In this document: positions 1-7,529 of the stretch, in pieces
Layout of the letters: every line of letters starts with the position of its first letter
How positions within the stretch are numbered: position 1 is the first letter of the stretch
From: an uncultured Bacteroidales bacterium
Lineage (GTDB): Bacteria; Bacteroidota; Bacteroidia; Bacteroidales; Bacteroidaceae
DNA: 40,710 nt
NCBI GenBank assembly: GCA_937906165.1
Contig: CALCYA010000118.1
Span: 1-40,710, forward strand
Direction of reading: 5' to 3'
Notes under the pieces: generated by a model
The model's database searches: none
Told to the model about the DNA's origin: nothing
The model's input: only the letters and a program-made list of their open reading frames with translations
Program-made: the position numbers and the translations under genes

Positions 1-74
1 CTTTTCCTAAATCACTCAACTTTTTGCTTAGCCCCCAGACTTTGCAGGTGAGCCCTAACAGAGCTTCAACTAAC

Positions 75-110
75 ACAAAAAAGATAGCCGCAAGCATGCT
101 TGCGGCTATC
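75..110 (-). terminator. Rho-independent terminator of the exb operon
   Basis: A perfect 28-bp palindrome at 83-110 (arms of 14 bases, gatagccgcaagca and its complement) is followed on the minus strand by a run of six T (the A run at 77-82). It lies 18 bases beyond the stop of the last exbD gene and so should end the ExbB-ExbD transcript. Bases 1-74 show no gene that I can support. Confidence 0.9.
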
Positions 111-128
111 AAGTATCAGTTTATAGGA

Positions 129-638
129 TTACTGCTCGTTTCTTTTTACATCATACTCAGCAGAGTACATGATTGACAGAGCGCCAATCTCACGAAGTTC
201 CTCCTTCACGTCACTCACAACACCCATCTGGGTACTTGGGCGTTTGCGGCCCTCGGTGCCGTCACCGGCATCCACCTTGAGAACAACACGCATCTGCGCC
301 TTGTCATCACCCTTCATTGTGTTATGTTCCTCAGCAACGTGCTTACCAACCTCGTATACCTCGATAAACTTGTCGTTGATCTGTACACGTGTACCTGAAC
401 CGAGCTGCTTCTGGTGCATCTGGTTTGGAGTACCGATATACAGGTTTATCGCAGCTGTCTTACGCTCAATCTTTGAAAGCTCTGTTCCTGCAGGTGCCTT
501 GAACTCCACCTTGAGCTCCTCTTCACGCATTGATGTTACAATCATGAAGAAGAAAAGGATAGAGAAGATCAAGTCAGGAAGAGACGATGTATTCAACTCA
601 GGCATCTCTGCCTTTCCTTTATTGTTAAATTTACTCAT
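129..638 (-). CDS. exbD: ExbD/TolR-family biopolymer transport protein (second copy)
   Basis: A 169-residue inner-membrane protein of the ExbD/TolR family, which forms the proton-conducting stator of TonB-type energy transducers together with ExbB/TolQ. A short cytoplasmic N-terminus leads into one membrane helix at about residues 20-37 that carries the family's conserved aspartate near its start (LPDLIFSILFFFMIVTS). The rest is a periplasmic domain. The start is ATG at 638. It is the last gene of a four-gene minus-strand operon, 10 bases after another ExbD-type gene, and is followed by a strong terminator. No tonB gene is in the window, so the transducer it serves is unknown. Confidence 0.9.
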   Translation of the reverse strand: MSKFNNKGKAEMPELNTSSLPDLIFSILFFFMIVTSMREEELKVEFKAPAGTELSKIERKTAAINLYIGTPNQMHQKQLGSGTRVQINDKFIEVYEVGKHVAEEHNTMKGDDKAQMRVVLKVDAGDGTEGRKRPSTQMGVVSDVKEELREIGALSIMYSAEYDVKRNEQ

Positions 639-648
639 AGCTCATCAA

Positions 649-1350
649 TTATTGAACGGTTTCGGTATACTCTTGTGGCTTAGCCTCATAGATCTTCAGC
701 TTGTAGTACTGCTGACAAACCTCCTGCTGGTTACCATCAAGCTCGCTGTAAGATTTACCATACTCCTCTTGAGCAAGCTGGTCACGCAACTCATTGTATG
801 CGCCATAGAGCTCATTAGCAACCTTGAAGTATACACTATACTCCGAAGCACGGTCTGTTGTCAAAGTGATCACGTGGTTCTTTGAGATATTACGTGGCTG
901 ACCATCGGGAAGTGCATGTGGATTACCATCCTTATCCTTCCATATAACGAATGTATCGATCATTACAGGATATACCTCAAGATCTTTAGCTACAACATTA
1001 CCGTTTGCATCTGTAATCTGGTTACAGATAAAATCCTTGGCAATCCAGCGCAATTTCTCAAAAGGAACGTCAGTTACCTTAACGCCATATCTACTCTCAA
1101 ACTCACCCACTTCCATATCACCCGGCTTAACGAGAATCTTACTGTACATGTTAACATTAACAGCAAGTACGTTTCTCTGCAGGATCTTTGGCGGAGGAGT
1201 GTTATCCTCTGTTTTCTCCGGAAGACGCGAATTCAAACCTGTCTGATGGCTCATAGAAGTCACGACAAGGAAGAAGATCAACAGGATAAATGAAATATCC
1301 GCAGTTGAACTGGCGTTGATTCCGGGTACTTTTCTATTACCTTTAGCCAT
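649..1350 (-). CDS. exbD: ExbD/TolR-family biopolymer transport protein (first copy, long form)
   Basis: A 233-residue member of the ExbD/TolR family. The membrane helix is at about residues 16-33 and holds the conserved aspartate (STADISFILLIFFLVVTSM). The periplasmic part is about 60 residues longer than in the neighbouring ExbD, with a central segment containing VYPVMIDTFVIWKDKDG that is not typical of proteobacterial ExbD. The gene sits 6 bases after a four-helix membrane protein and 10 bases before the second ExbD. Two different ExbD-type subunits behind one ExbB suggest a mixed stator, which is inferred from gene order. Confidence 0.88.
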   Translation of the reverse strand: MAKGNRKVPGINASSTADISFILLIFFLVVTSMSHQTGLNSRLPEKTEDNTPPPKILQRNVLAVNVNMYSKILVKPGDMEVGEFESRYGVKVTDVPFEKLRWIAKDFICNQITDANGNVVAKDLEVYPVMIDTFVIWKDKDGNPHALPDGQPRNISKNHVITLTTDRASEYSVYFKVANELYGAYNELRDQLAQEEYGKSYSELDGNQQEVCQQYYKLKIYEAKPQEYTETVQ

Positions 1351-1356
1351 GACTTA

Positions 1357-1893
1357 TTACTTAACTTTGTTTACTCCCTTTAAAATACCCAACAAACTTA
1401 CGAATGTAGCCAGAACACTAATGATAAGGAGCACATACTGTACATAGAGCAAAGTATCTGTCAGAATCATTGAGCCTGTATCCTCACAAACGACATTGTT
1501 GATAAGGATAGGAGCTACAGTACCGTTCTGGATAGCCTCGAGTGAATTTGAATCGGCTGAAGATGCCACTACGTAAGCAACAACTACGAGAATGATGGCA
1601 AGAATAAGACCGAACAAGCTCTTTGTTGCCTCCTTGGGGCTATCAACGAACTTCTTAACCAAACCTACAACCTGATAAATAACAATCAGGACGATGGGAA
1701 CAATCACCAAAAGATACATCCACCACATGAGTGCAGGCAAGAACTGAGGATCTGTAAGCGGCTTTTCCTGGCCGGGAAGCACTATTTCGTTGTCAAAGCC
1801 AACGAAAAAGAAGAGGCCAAGTATAACCAACGTTACAACAAGCAGCGCCAGCAATACATATTTGGACAATTTAATATACAAATCAGCTTTCAT
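1357..1893 (-). CDS. Conserved membrane protein of the ExbB-ExbD operon
   Basis: A 178-residue protein that I do not recognise as a named family. It has four predicted membrane segments, at about residues 13-31, 55-77, 93-112 and 146-170, with a polar loop after the first (VLPGQEKPLTDPQF) and another containing two cysteines' worth of periplasmic-looking sequence (NNVVCEDTGSM has one Cys). It lies between exbB (25-base gap) and the first exbD (6-base gap) on the same strand, so it is almost certainly co-expressed and may be an accessory subunit of the ExbB-ExbD channel. No function can be assigned from sequence. Confidence 0.8.
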   Translation of the reverse strand: MKADLYIKLSKYVLLALLVVTLVILGLFFFVGFDNEIVLPGQEKPLTDPQFLPALMWWMYLLVIVPIVLIVIYQVVGLVKKFVDSPKEATKSLFGLILAIILVVVAYVVASSADSNSLEAIQNGTVAPILINNVVCEDTGSMILTDTLLYVQYVLLIISVLATFVSLLGILKGVNKVK

Positions 1894-1918
1894 AACTATA
1901 CAATTTATTTAGCTGTTA

Positions 1919-2767
1919 TTACTTCTTCAAGTTAAACTTTGTCAAAAGATCCAAGAGAGTGATTGAGCAATCCTCCATGTCTGAAACGAGAGACTCGATC
2001 TTGGTAAGGATAAAGTTATAGAATACCTGCAGAATAAGAGCTACGAGAATACCGTAGATAGTTGTGATAAGAGCCACCTTCATACCACCGGCAACGATAG
2101 TTGGAGAGATGTCACCCTTCTGCTGGATCTCGTCGAATGACATGACCATACCGATCACAGTACCCAAGAATCCGAGTGATGGAGCCATCGCGATGAACAA
2201 TGTGATCCATGAACAGTTCTTCTCGAGCATTGAAGACTGCAAGCTACCGTAAGAAACTACAGAACGCTCAACTGTCTCAAGACCCTCGTCGATACGGAGA
2301 AGACCCTGATAGCAGATAGCAGCAACAGGACCTGCTGTGTTACGGCAGATGTTCTTGGCTGCCTCAACATCGTTCTTTGACAATGCGTCAGCGATAGCAG
2401 CCATCAACTTCTTTGTGTTAACCTGAGCCATGCTCAAATAGATGATACGCTCAACACAGAAAGCAAGACCGATAACCATCGCAATTGCTACAAGCGCCAT
2501 GAACTCGGCACCACCCTCGATAAACTTTGTCTTGAGTGTCTTGTGAACACCGGCGATACCCTCTTCCTCAACAACCTCTACTGGAGCAGCCTCTGCAGGC
2601 TCCTCAGCTACAGGCTCCTCTACTGCAGGTGCCTCAACTGCTGCTGAATCACTAGCAGCCTCAACTGCCTCTGTCTGCTGAACATTGTTAACATCTTCAG
2701 TTTGTGCAGCAACCTGAGCTGTACCTAACAAACCCAACACTGCAACGATTGCAAAAAGTTTTTTCAT
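1919..2767 (-). CDS. exbB: MotA/TolQ/ExbB proton channel family protein
   Basis: A 282-residue ExbB/TolQ-type subunit of the proton channel that energises outer-membrane transport. It begins with a cleavable signal peptide (residues 1-21, ending VAAQ), then an unusual acidic linker at about 25-70 rich in Glu, Ala, Pro and Val. The family core follows: a helix at about 88-112, a cytoplasmic region with the CSWITLFIAMAPSLGFLGTVIGM helix area at about 184-207, and a last helix near 230-254. The signal peptide plus acidic linker is common in Bacteroidota ExbB and absent from E. coli ExbB. It is the first gene of the operon, downstream of tRNA-Ser. Confidence 0.92.
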   Translation of the reverse strand: MKKLFAIVAVLGLLGTAQVAAQTEDVNNVQQTEAVEAASDSAAVEAPAVEEPVAEEPAEAAPVEVVEEEGIAGVHKTLKTKFIEGGAEFMALVAIAMVIGLAFCVERIIYLSMAQVNTKKLMAAIADALSKNDVEAAKNICRNTAGPVAAICYQGLLRIDEGLETVERSVVSYGSLQSSMLEKNCSWITLFIAMAPSLGFLGTVIGMVMSFDEIQQKGDISPTIVAGGMKVALITTIYGILVALILQVFYNFILTKIESLVSDMEDCSITLLDLLTKFNLKK

Positions 2768-2821
2768 TGTGTGTAATTTTTTAGATTAATATTTTATAAG
2801 TTAATTATCCCTAATTTACAG

Positions 2822-2909
2822 CGGAAAGAGGGGGATTCGAACCCCCGATACACTTTTGGCGTATACACGCTTTCCAGGCGTGCCTCTTCAACCACTCGAG
2901 CATCTTTCC
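2822..2909 (-). tRNA. tRNA-Ser (anticodon GGA)
   Basis: An 88-base class II tRNA read on the minus strand. The acceptor stem GGAAAGA pairs with TCTTTCC, with discriminator G, which is usual for serine tRNAs. The anticodon stem CACGC/GCGTG encloses the loop CTGGAAA, so the anticodon is GGA (reads UCC and UCU). A long variable arm (GTATACGCCAAAAGTGTAT area) and a T-arm with GGTTCGAATCC are visible. The CCA end is not encoded. It lies 54 bases upstream of exbB on the same strand, so the two may share a transcript. Confidence 0.97.
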
Positions 2910-2977
2910 CCACGTAGGCCACTACTATTCGGGTTGCAATTTACAACATTTTTTGTAAACAACACTCTATTTCACGG

Positions 2978-2985
2978 CAAAAGTA
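2978..2985 (-). promoter_or_regulatory. Candidate -7 element for tRNA-Ser (and possibly exbB)
   Basis: On the minus strand TACTTTTG matches the Bacteroidota -7 consensus TAnnTTTG exactly, 68 bases upstream of the tRNA. A TTTG lies only 11 bases and a TTG 16 bases further upstream, so the -33 box is not at the usual 19-21 base spacing. Position fits; strength is uncertain. Confidence 0.45.
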
Positions 2986-3133
2986 ACTTTTTTTTTCAAA
3001 TCAATGAAGATTTCTAAAGAAAATGATTTCAAGAAAAAGGAAAAAACAAAATTATAAGTTTTTTTAACATTTAAGCAGGAGAAAAAGCCCAAAAGAAATC
3101 ACCGGGCGAACAACACCTTATAGAATAAATAGC

Positions 3134-3141
3134 TATTTTTG
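3134..3141 (+). promoter_or_regulatory. Candidate -7 element for the lpxK operon
   Basis: TATTTTTG matches TAnnTTTG, ending 18 bases before the lpxK ATG. No TTTG is seen 19-21 bases upstream. The spacer 2910-3133 otherwise holds only AT-rich sequence and the tRNA promoter on the other strand. Confidence 0.45.
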
Positions 3142-3159
3142 CAATAGCTTTATAAAAGG

Positions 3160-4248
3160 ATGAAAAACAAGGAAAGAAGCATATTTAAACAGATGCTTGA
3201 CGCGGTAAACCCATACAACTGGGTTACGTGGACAAGAAACAGGATGTTCGACTACGGCATGTTGGAGAGCCGCAAGTTTCCTGTTGCCACAATATGCATA
3301 GGCAACATCTCAGTAGGCGGCACGGGCAAGACCCCTCATACCGAATACCTGATAGAAAGTTTGCATGACAATCACAAGATTGCCGTACTGAGCCGCGGAT
3401 ACGGGCGCAAGAGCAAAGGATACATTTTGTCCGGCGAAACAACTCCCATGTCCCTTATTGGCGACGAGCCGTTCCAGATAAAGAACAAATATCCCGGGAT
3501 CTCTGTTGCTGTATGCGAGAAGCGCGTTACCGGCATCGAGAATCTCACCTCCGAGGTGCCAGGGCTTGATGTGATACTGCTTGACGACGCCTACCAGCAC
3601 CGCTATGTGAAGGCCGGGCTTTACATTCTGCTAATTGACAGCAACCGTCCTATATGGCAGGACTGTGTATTGCCTTTTGGACGCCTGCGCGAAAGCCTTG
3701 CCGGAATAAGGAGAGCGGACATTGTCATCATGACAAAATGCGGTAACATAACACCCGAGGAGCAGGAGTGGTGCCGTAATTACATAAAAGGTTGGAAGGA
3801 TATTCCGGTATTCTTCTCAAGAATGAGATACGGCAACTGTTACCCATTGTTCAAGGATGCTGCACTACACAAGGCCGATAATGCCCGGAATGTGCTTCTG
3901 GTAACAGGAATTGCGAAACCGGAACCGCTACGTGCCGAGATAGAACGCCGCGGGAAGAAGGTAACCATGATGCAGTTCGGCGACCATCACAACTTTACCA
4001 CTGCCGACCTTGAGAACATTGCAGCCCGTTTCAATGCTATAGAGGGGAACAGCAAGGTTATAATGACGACAGAAAAGGACGCGACACGTCTTCTGCAACG
4101 TGACGACCTTGCACAGAACATTAGGGAGAGCATATATGTTATGCCTATAAAGGTTGAAATCCTTGGTGACGAAGAGAAGATGTTTAACAAAATAATTGAG
4201 GAGTATGTTACAGAAAATTCAGGAGACAGCCGAGTTTCTCAAAAGTAA
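3160..4248 (+). CDS. lpxK: Tetraacyldisaccharide 4'-kinase (lipid A synthesis)
   Basis: A 362-residue LpxK, the ATP-dependent kinase that phosphorylates the 4' position of the tetraacyl disaccharide to make lipid IVA at the inner face of the inner membrane. An N-terminal hydrophobic/amphipathic segment is followed by the P-loop at residues 53-58 (SVGGTGKT). Other family marks are the LSRGYGRKSKGY segment, the DVILLDDAYQHRYV motif and the late MTTEKDATRL motif. Length is normal for the family in Bacteroidota. It opens a plus-strand operon and its 3' end overlaps the purine nucleoside phosphorylase gene by 44 bases, which suggests coupled translation. Confidence 0.96.
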   Translation: MKNKERSIFKQMLDAVNPYNWVTWTRNRMFDYGMLESRKFPVATICIGNISVGGTGKTPHTEYLIESLHDNHKIAVLSRGYGRKSKGYILSGETTPMSLIGDEPFQIKNKYPGISVAVCEKRVTGIENLTSEVPGLDVILLDDAYQHRYVKAGLYILLIDSNRPIWQDCVLPFGRLRESLAGIRRADIVIMTKCGNITPEEQEWCRNYIKGWKDIPVFFSRMRYGNCYPLFKDAALHKADNARNVLLVTGIAKPEPLRAEIERRGKKVTMMQFGDHHNFTTADLENIAARFNAIEGNSKVIMTTEKDATRLLQRDDLAQNIRESIYVMPIKVEILGDEEKMFNKIIEEYVTENSGDSRVSQK

Positions 4249-5014
4249 GATGAGAACATCACCCGAGACTGCCATCATTTTAGGTACTGGCCTCGGAAGC
4301 CTTGTGAACGAGATAACAGAGAAGTACGAGATTGAGTACAAGGATATACCTAACTTCCCGCTTTCAACGGTAGAAGGACATTCGGGAAAGCTCATTTTCG
4401 GCAAGTTGGGTGACAAGGAGATTATGGCAATGCAGGGACGTTTCCATTTCTATGAGGGCTACTCAATGAAAGAGGTAACTTTCCCGGTTCGCGTGATGCG
4501 TGAGCTTGGCATAAAGACCCTTTTCGTCTCCAATGCTGCTGGCGGCATGAACCCGGAGTTCATCATCGGCGACCTTATGATAATAACCGACCACATCAAC
4601 ATGTTCCCTGAACACCCGTTGCGCGGCAAGAACATCCCTTACGGCGACCGTTTCCCTGACATGAGTACCGCATATGACAAGGAGCTCATTGCCAAAGCGA
4701 AAGAGATTGCCGCCGAGAAGGGCATCCGCATTGTCGAGGGTGTATATCTTGGCACTCAAGGACCGACATTCGAGACCCCGGCAGAATACCGTATGTTCCG
4801 CCGTATGGGCGGCGACGCTGTGGGAATGTCAACAGTGCCCGAAGTCATAGTGGCACGCCACTGCGGGATAAGGGTTTTCGGAATTTCAGTTATAACAGAC
4901 CTCGGTCTCGAAGGTATTGTGGTAGAGTGCAGTCATGAAGAGGTACAGAAGGCTGCCGACGAGGCACAACCGAAGATGACGACCATTTTCCGCGAGATAA
5001 TAAACAGGGCATAA
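4205..5014 (+). CDS. Purine-nucleoside phosphorylase
   Basis: A 269-residue trimeric-type (PNP/MTAP family) phosphorylase that cleaves inosine and guanosine to base and ribose-1-phosphate in purine salvage. Family motifs are ILGTGLGSL near residue 29, the phosphate-binding GRFHFYEGYSM, SNAAGGMNPEF and VGMSTVPEVIVARH. I place the start at ATG 4205 (MLQKIQETAEF); an upstream in-frame TTG at 4196 adds only three residues, and a later ATG at 4250 would cut the conserved N-terminus. The sequence gaggag just before the ATG could act as a ribosome site though it is close. The first 44 bases lie inside lpxK. Confidence 0.95.
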   Translation: MLQKIQETAEFLKSKMRTSPETAIILGTGLGSLVNEITEKYEIEYKDIPNFPLSTVEGHSGKLIFGKLGDKEIMAMQGRFHFYEGYSMKEVTFPVRVMRELGIKTLFVSNAAGGMNPEFIIGDLMIITDHINMFPEHPLRGKNIPYGDRFPDMSTAYDKELIAKAKEIAAEKGIRIVEGVYLGTQGPTFETPAEYRMFRRMGGDAVGMSTVPEVIVARHCGIRVFGISVITDLGLEGIVVECSHEEVQKAADEAQPKMTTIFREIINRA

Positions 5015-5043
5015 CCATACAGAGTACACATTTACAATACAAT

Positions 5044-6081
5044 ATGAACACGACAAAACGCACAGAGATATCATCTGTAGGTGAGTTCGGCCTCATAGAG
5101 CGCCTCACCAAGGAGATTACACTGACAAACAAGGAGAGCAAGACCGGAGCCGGTGATGATGCAGCCGTCCTGCAGTTCAGCAATGACGAGGAGGTTCTGG
5201 TAAGTACAGACCTGTTCATGGAGGGCATACATTTTGATCTCACCTATTTCCCTTTGCGACATTTGGGCTACAAGGCTGTAGTTGCCAATATTTCCGACAT
5301 ATACGCGATGAACGGCACCCCGAAGCAGATTACCGTATCGCTCGCTTTGAGCCGCAAATTCTGCATTGAGGATGTCGAAGAATTGTACGCAGGAATAAGG
5401 TTTGCCTGCCAGACATACGGAGTTGACATTGTCGGAGGTGACACGACATCTTCTCTGACAGGCCTTGCGATAAGCATAACAGCCATAGGCACAGCACCCA
5501 AAGGCACTGTAGTAAAACGCAACGGAGCAAAGGAGACTGACCTGATATGTGTTACCGGCAACCTTGGAGCTGCATATATGGGCCTGCAATTGCTTGAGCG
5601 CGAGAAGATTGCGACAGCTGGCAAAGACATACAGCCCGATTTCCAGGGCAAGGAGTATATCCTTGAGCGCCAGCTGAAGCCCGAAGCACGTCGCGAAGTT
5701 ATCGAGAAACTGCGCGAAGAGGGTATCAAGCCCACATCAATGATAGACATCAGCGACGGTCTCTCATCGGAACTTATGCATATATGCAAGCAGAGCGGTG
5801 CCGGTTGCCGCATATATGAGGAGCGCATCCCCATCGACTACCAGACAGCCATCATGGCCGAGGAACTGAACCTGAACGTGGTGACCTGCGCACTGAACGG
5901 CGGGGAAGACTTCGAGCTGTTGTTCACAGTGCCCATTGCCGACCATGAGAAGGTAGCCGCGATGAAGGAGGTACGCATCATAGGACACATAGTAAGCGAG
6001 AGCATGGGCCTTGCACTCATCACCCGTGACGGCGTGGAGATGGAACTGAAGGCACAGGGCTGGACCCCAAAAAACGACTGA
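5044..6081 (+). CDS. thiL: Thiamine-monophosphate kinase
   Basis: A 345-residue ThiL, which phosphorylates thiamine monophosphate to thiamine pyrophosphate. It shows the N-terminal GAGDDAAVL nucleotide/Mg motif at about residue 36, STDLFMEGIHFD, the Asp-rich VGGDTTSS motif and the C-terminal ISDGLSSEL and ALNGGEDFELLFTV motifs, in the order typical of the PurM/ThiL fold. The gene starts 29 bases after the phosphorylase and is followed 13 bases later by a small membrane protein, so all four plus-strand genes probably form one operon. The genes are functionally unrelated (lipid A, purine, thiamine). Confidence 0.96.
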   Translation: MNTTKRTEISSVGEFGLIERLTKEITLTNKESKTGAGDDAAVLQFSNDEEVLVSTDLFMEGIHFDLTYFPLRHLGYKAVVANISDIYAMNGTPKQITVSLALSRKFCIEDVEELYAGIRFACQTYGVDIVGGDTTSSLTGLAISITAIGTAPKGTVVKRNGAKETDLICVTGNLGAAYMGLQLLEREKIATAGKDIQPDFQGKEYILERQLKPEARREVIEKLREEGIKPTSMIDISDGLSSELMHICKQSGAGCRIYEERIPIDYQTAIMAEELNLNVVTCALNGGEDFELLFTVPIADHEKVAAMKEVRIIGHIVSESMGLALITRDGVEMELKAQGWTPKND

Positions 6082-6094
6082 TGCGGCAAAGGTC

Positions 6095-6313
6095 ATGATA
6101 CTGCATAATTTCGTACAGCTAATTTTCCTGCTGACAGGCCTTGTAGCACTGCTTGCATCGCTGTTCGACTGGGATTGGTTCTTCACGGCCGACAATGCAA
6201 GTTTTCTTGTAAAGCGTTTGGGACGCAGAAGAGCACGGTGGACATACGGATCGATAGGAGCGCTATTCATTGCAGCAGCAATATACTTCTACTATCAGAT
6301 AGAGAACCTATAA
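6095..6313 (+). CDS. Small membrane protein resembling the immunity protein 17 (Imm17) family
   Basis: A 72-residue protein with two membrane segments, at about residues 4-22 and 50-68, joined by a conserved-looking loop with FDWDWFFTADNASF and a basic patch KRLGRRRAR. This architecture and the WDWFF/Arg-rich loop resemble the Imm17 family as I recall it from Bacteroidales; that family was named from toxin-immunity loci. No toxin or secretion gene lies nearby, and the gene is at the end of the lpxK-pnp-thiL operon, so a role as an immunity protein is doubtful here. Its stop codon lies in the left arm of the terminator palindrome. Confidence 0.75.
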   Translation: MILHNFVQLIFLLTGLVALLASLFDWDWFFTADNASFLVKRLGRRRARWTYGSIGALFIAAAIYFYYQIENL

Positions 6314-6360
6314 CAAAAGAAATGACGATGGTCGTGACCATCGTCATTTCTTTTGTTATA
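6309..6360. terminator. Bidirectional terminator, 52-bp perfect palindrome
   Basis: Two 25-base arms (6309-6333 and 6336-6360) are exact reverse complements around a 2-base centre. Each arm starts with an A/T-rich part (taacaaaagaaa) and ends with the GC-richer gacgatggtc, so both strands give a hairpin followed by T-rich sequence. It sits between the convergent Imm17-like and mrp genes and should stop transcripts from both sides. Confidence 0.92.
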
Positions 6361-6373
6361 ATAAGGACTCCAT

Positions 6374-7480
6374 TTATCTATGTGTCCCGACAATCTTCGT
6401 CTCGGGCAGTTCTGCATTGCGTCTGTTGGTTTTCTCCACCAATGCCGCAGCCACCTGGATAAATGCCTGTCCGTCGGGGCTGTCTGCTTTCATTGCAATG
6501 GGAATACCCTCGTCACCGCTCTCGCAGATACTCTGCACAAGAGGTATCTGACCTATCAGCGGAATATTGTAAGCCTCGGCCATACGTTTGCCACCCTCCT
6601 TACCGAATATATAATACTTGTTGTTGGGAAGCTCGGCAGGAGTGAACCATGCCATATTCTCAATCAAACCGAGGATGGGCACTGCCACCTTTTCATTGAC
6701 GAACATGTTCACACCCTTGATGGCAGCCGCGAGAGAAACCTCTTGCGGTGTTGTCACCACCACAGCACCGGTGAGTGCCAGACACTGCACTATAGTAAGG
6801 TGAATATCACTTGTTCCCGGTGGAAGGTCAATGAGGAAATAGTCCAGCTCGCCCCATGCCGCATCGGCAATGAGCTGCTTGAGGGCATTGCTTGCCATAC
6901 CTCCACGCCACAGGATTGCCTGCTCGGGATCGACAAAGAAGCCTATTGACAGAATCTTCACTCCGAATTTCTCTATCGGCAGTATCAGGTCACGTCCGTC
7001 GACATTCTCACTGTATGGACGCTCATCCTCCACACTGAACATCTTTGGGATTGATGGACCGAAGATATCGGCATCGAGCAGACCGACCTTGTAACCCAGA
7101 CGCGCAAGCGCTATTGCAAGATTTGCCGACACGGTAGACTTTCCTACTCCACCCTTACCCGATGATATTGCAATAACATTCTTGACCTGTGGCAGGAATT
7201 TACCGACCTCGGGACGCGCTGCCTGACGGCTCACCACACTGATGTTACCCACAATCTCCACCTCCTTGCCAACGTATGTGAGGATAGCAGCCTCGGCCGA
7301 CTTCACTACCGAACGGATGAACGGGTCGGTAGGTTTGTCGAAGATAATGGAAAAGCTTACCTTGTTGCCGTCAATACGTATATTGTCATCAATCATATCT
7401 GCCTCGACAAGATTCTTGCCGTTGCCAGGATAACGCACCTTCTCCAATGCGTCAAGTATAAGTTTTGGATATAATGCCAT
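6374..7480 (-). CDS. mrp: Mrp/NBP35 (ApbC) family iron-sulfur carrier ATPase
   Basis: A 368-residue Mrp/ApbC-type P-loop ATPase, a family that binds and transfers Fe-S clusters in the cytosol. The N-terminal 95 residues form the MIP18/DUF59-type domain. The deviant Walker A motif is at about 107-116 (SGKGGVGKST), followed by GLLDADIFGPSIP and DYFLIDLPPGTSD. The CPxC motif expected near the C-terminus of many Mrp proteins is replaced by a stretch without cysteines (ENMAWFTPAELPNNKYYIFG), which is also how I recall other Bacteroidota homologues. It is convergent with the thiL operon and preceded by a heptad-repeat spacer. Confidence 0.93.
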   Translation of the reverse strand: MALYPKLILDALEKVRYPGNGKNLVEADMIDDNIRIDGNKVSFSIIFDKPTDPFIRSVVKSAEAAILTYVGKEVEIVGNISVVSRQAARPEVGKFLPQVKNVIAISSGKGGVGKSTVSANLAIALARLGYKVGLLDADIFGPSIPKMFSVEDERPYSENVDGRDLILPIEKFGVKILSIGFFVDPEQAILWRGGMASNALKQLIADAAWGELDYFLIDLPPGTSDIHLTIVQCLALTGAVVVTTPQEVSLAAAIKGVNMFVNEKVAVPILGLIENMAWFTPAELPNNKYYIFGKEGGKRMAEAYNIPLIGQIPLVQSICESGDEGIPIAMKADSPDGQAFIQVAAALVEKTNRRNAELPETKIVGTHR

Positions 7481-7483
7481 TAT

Positions 7484-7529
7484 TTTTCAGTTTTCAGTTT
7501 TGAGGTCCTCTGTTTTCACTTTTCACGTT
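7484..7529. repeat. Intergenic A-rich heptad repeat (NTGAAAA units)
   Basis: Read on the minus strand, the spacer between the Dabb gene and mrp contains GTGAAAA twice, a short palindrome GAGGACCTC, then CTGAAAA twice. The unit length is seven bases. The same units occur inside mnmA at 11921-11955. It is too short and irregular to be a CRISPR array. Confidence 0.75.

Noticed and set aside
169..885. A 238-codon open frame on the plus strand
   Set aside because: It runs antisense across both exbD genes, has no family resemblance and is low in plausible protein features; the minus-strand genes are clear.
6309..6360. 52-bp perfect palindrome as the end of an insertion sequence or a mobile repeat
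   Set aside because: It sits exactly between convergent genes with T-rich flanks on both sides, no transposase or target duplication is present, and a bidirectional terminator explains it.
6374..7480. Loss of the CPxC motif in Mrp as evidence of a broken gene
   Set aside because: The ATPase motifs are intact, and the cysteine-free form is what I recall for Bacteroidota Mrp proteins.
7484..7529. Heptad repeats as a CRISPR array
   Set aside because: Units are seven bases, adjacent and without spacers; there are no cas genes.
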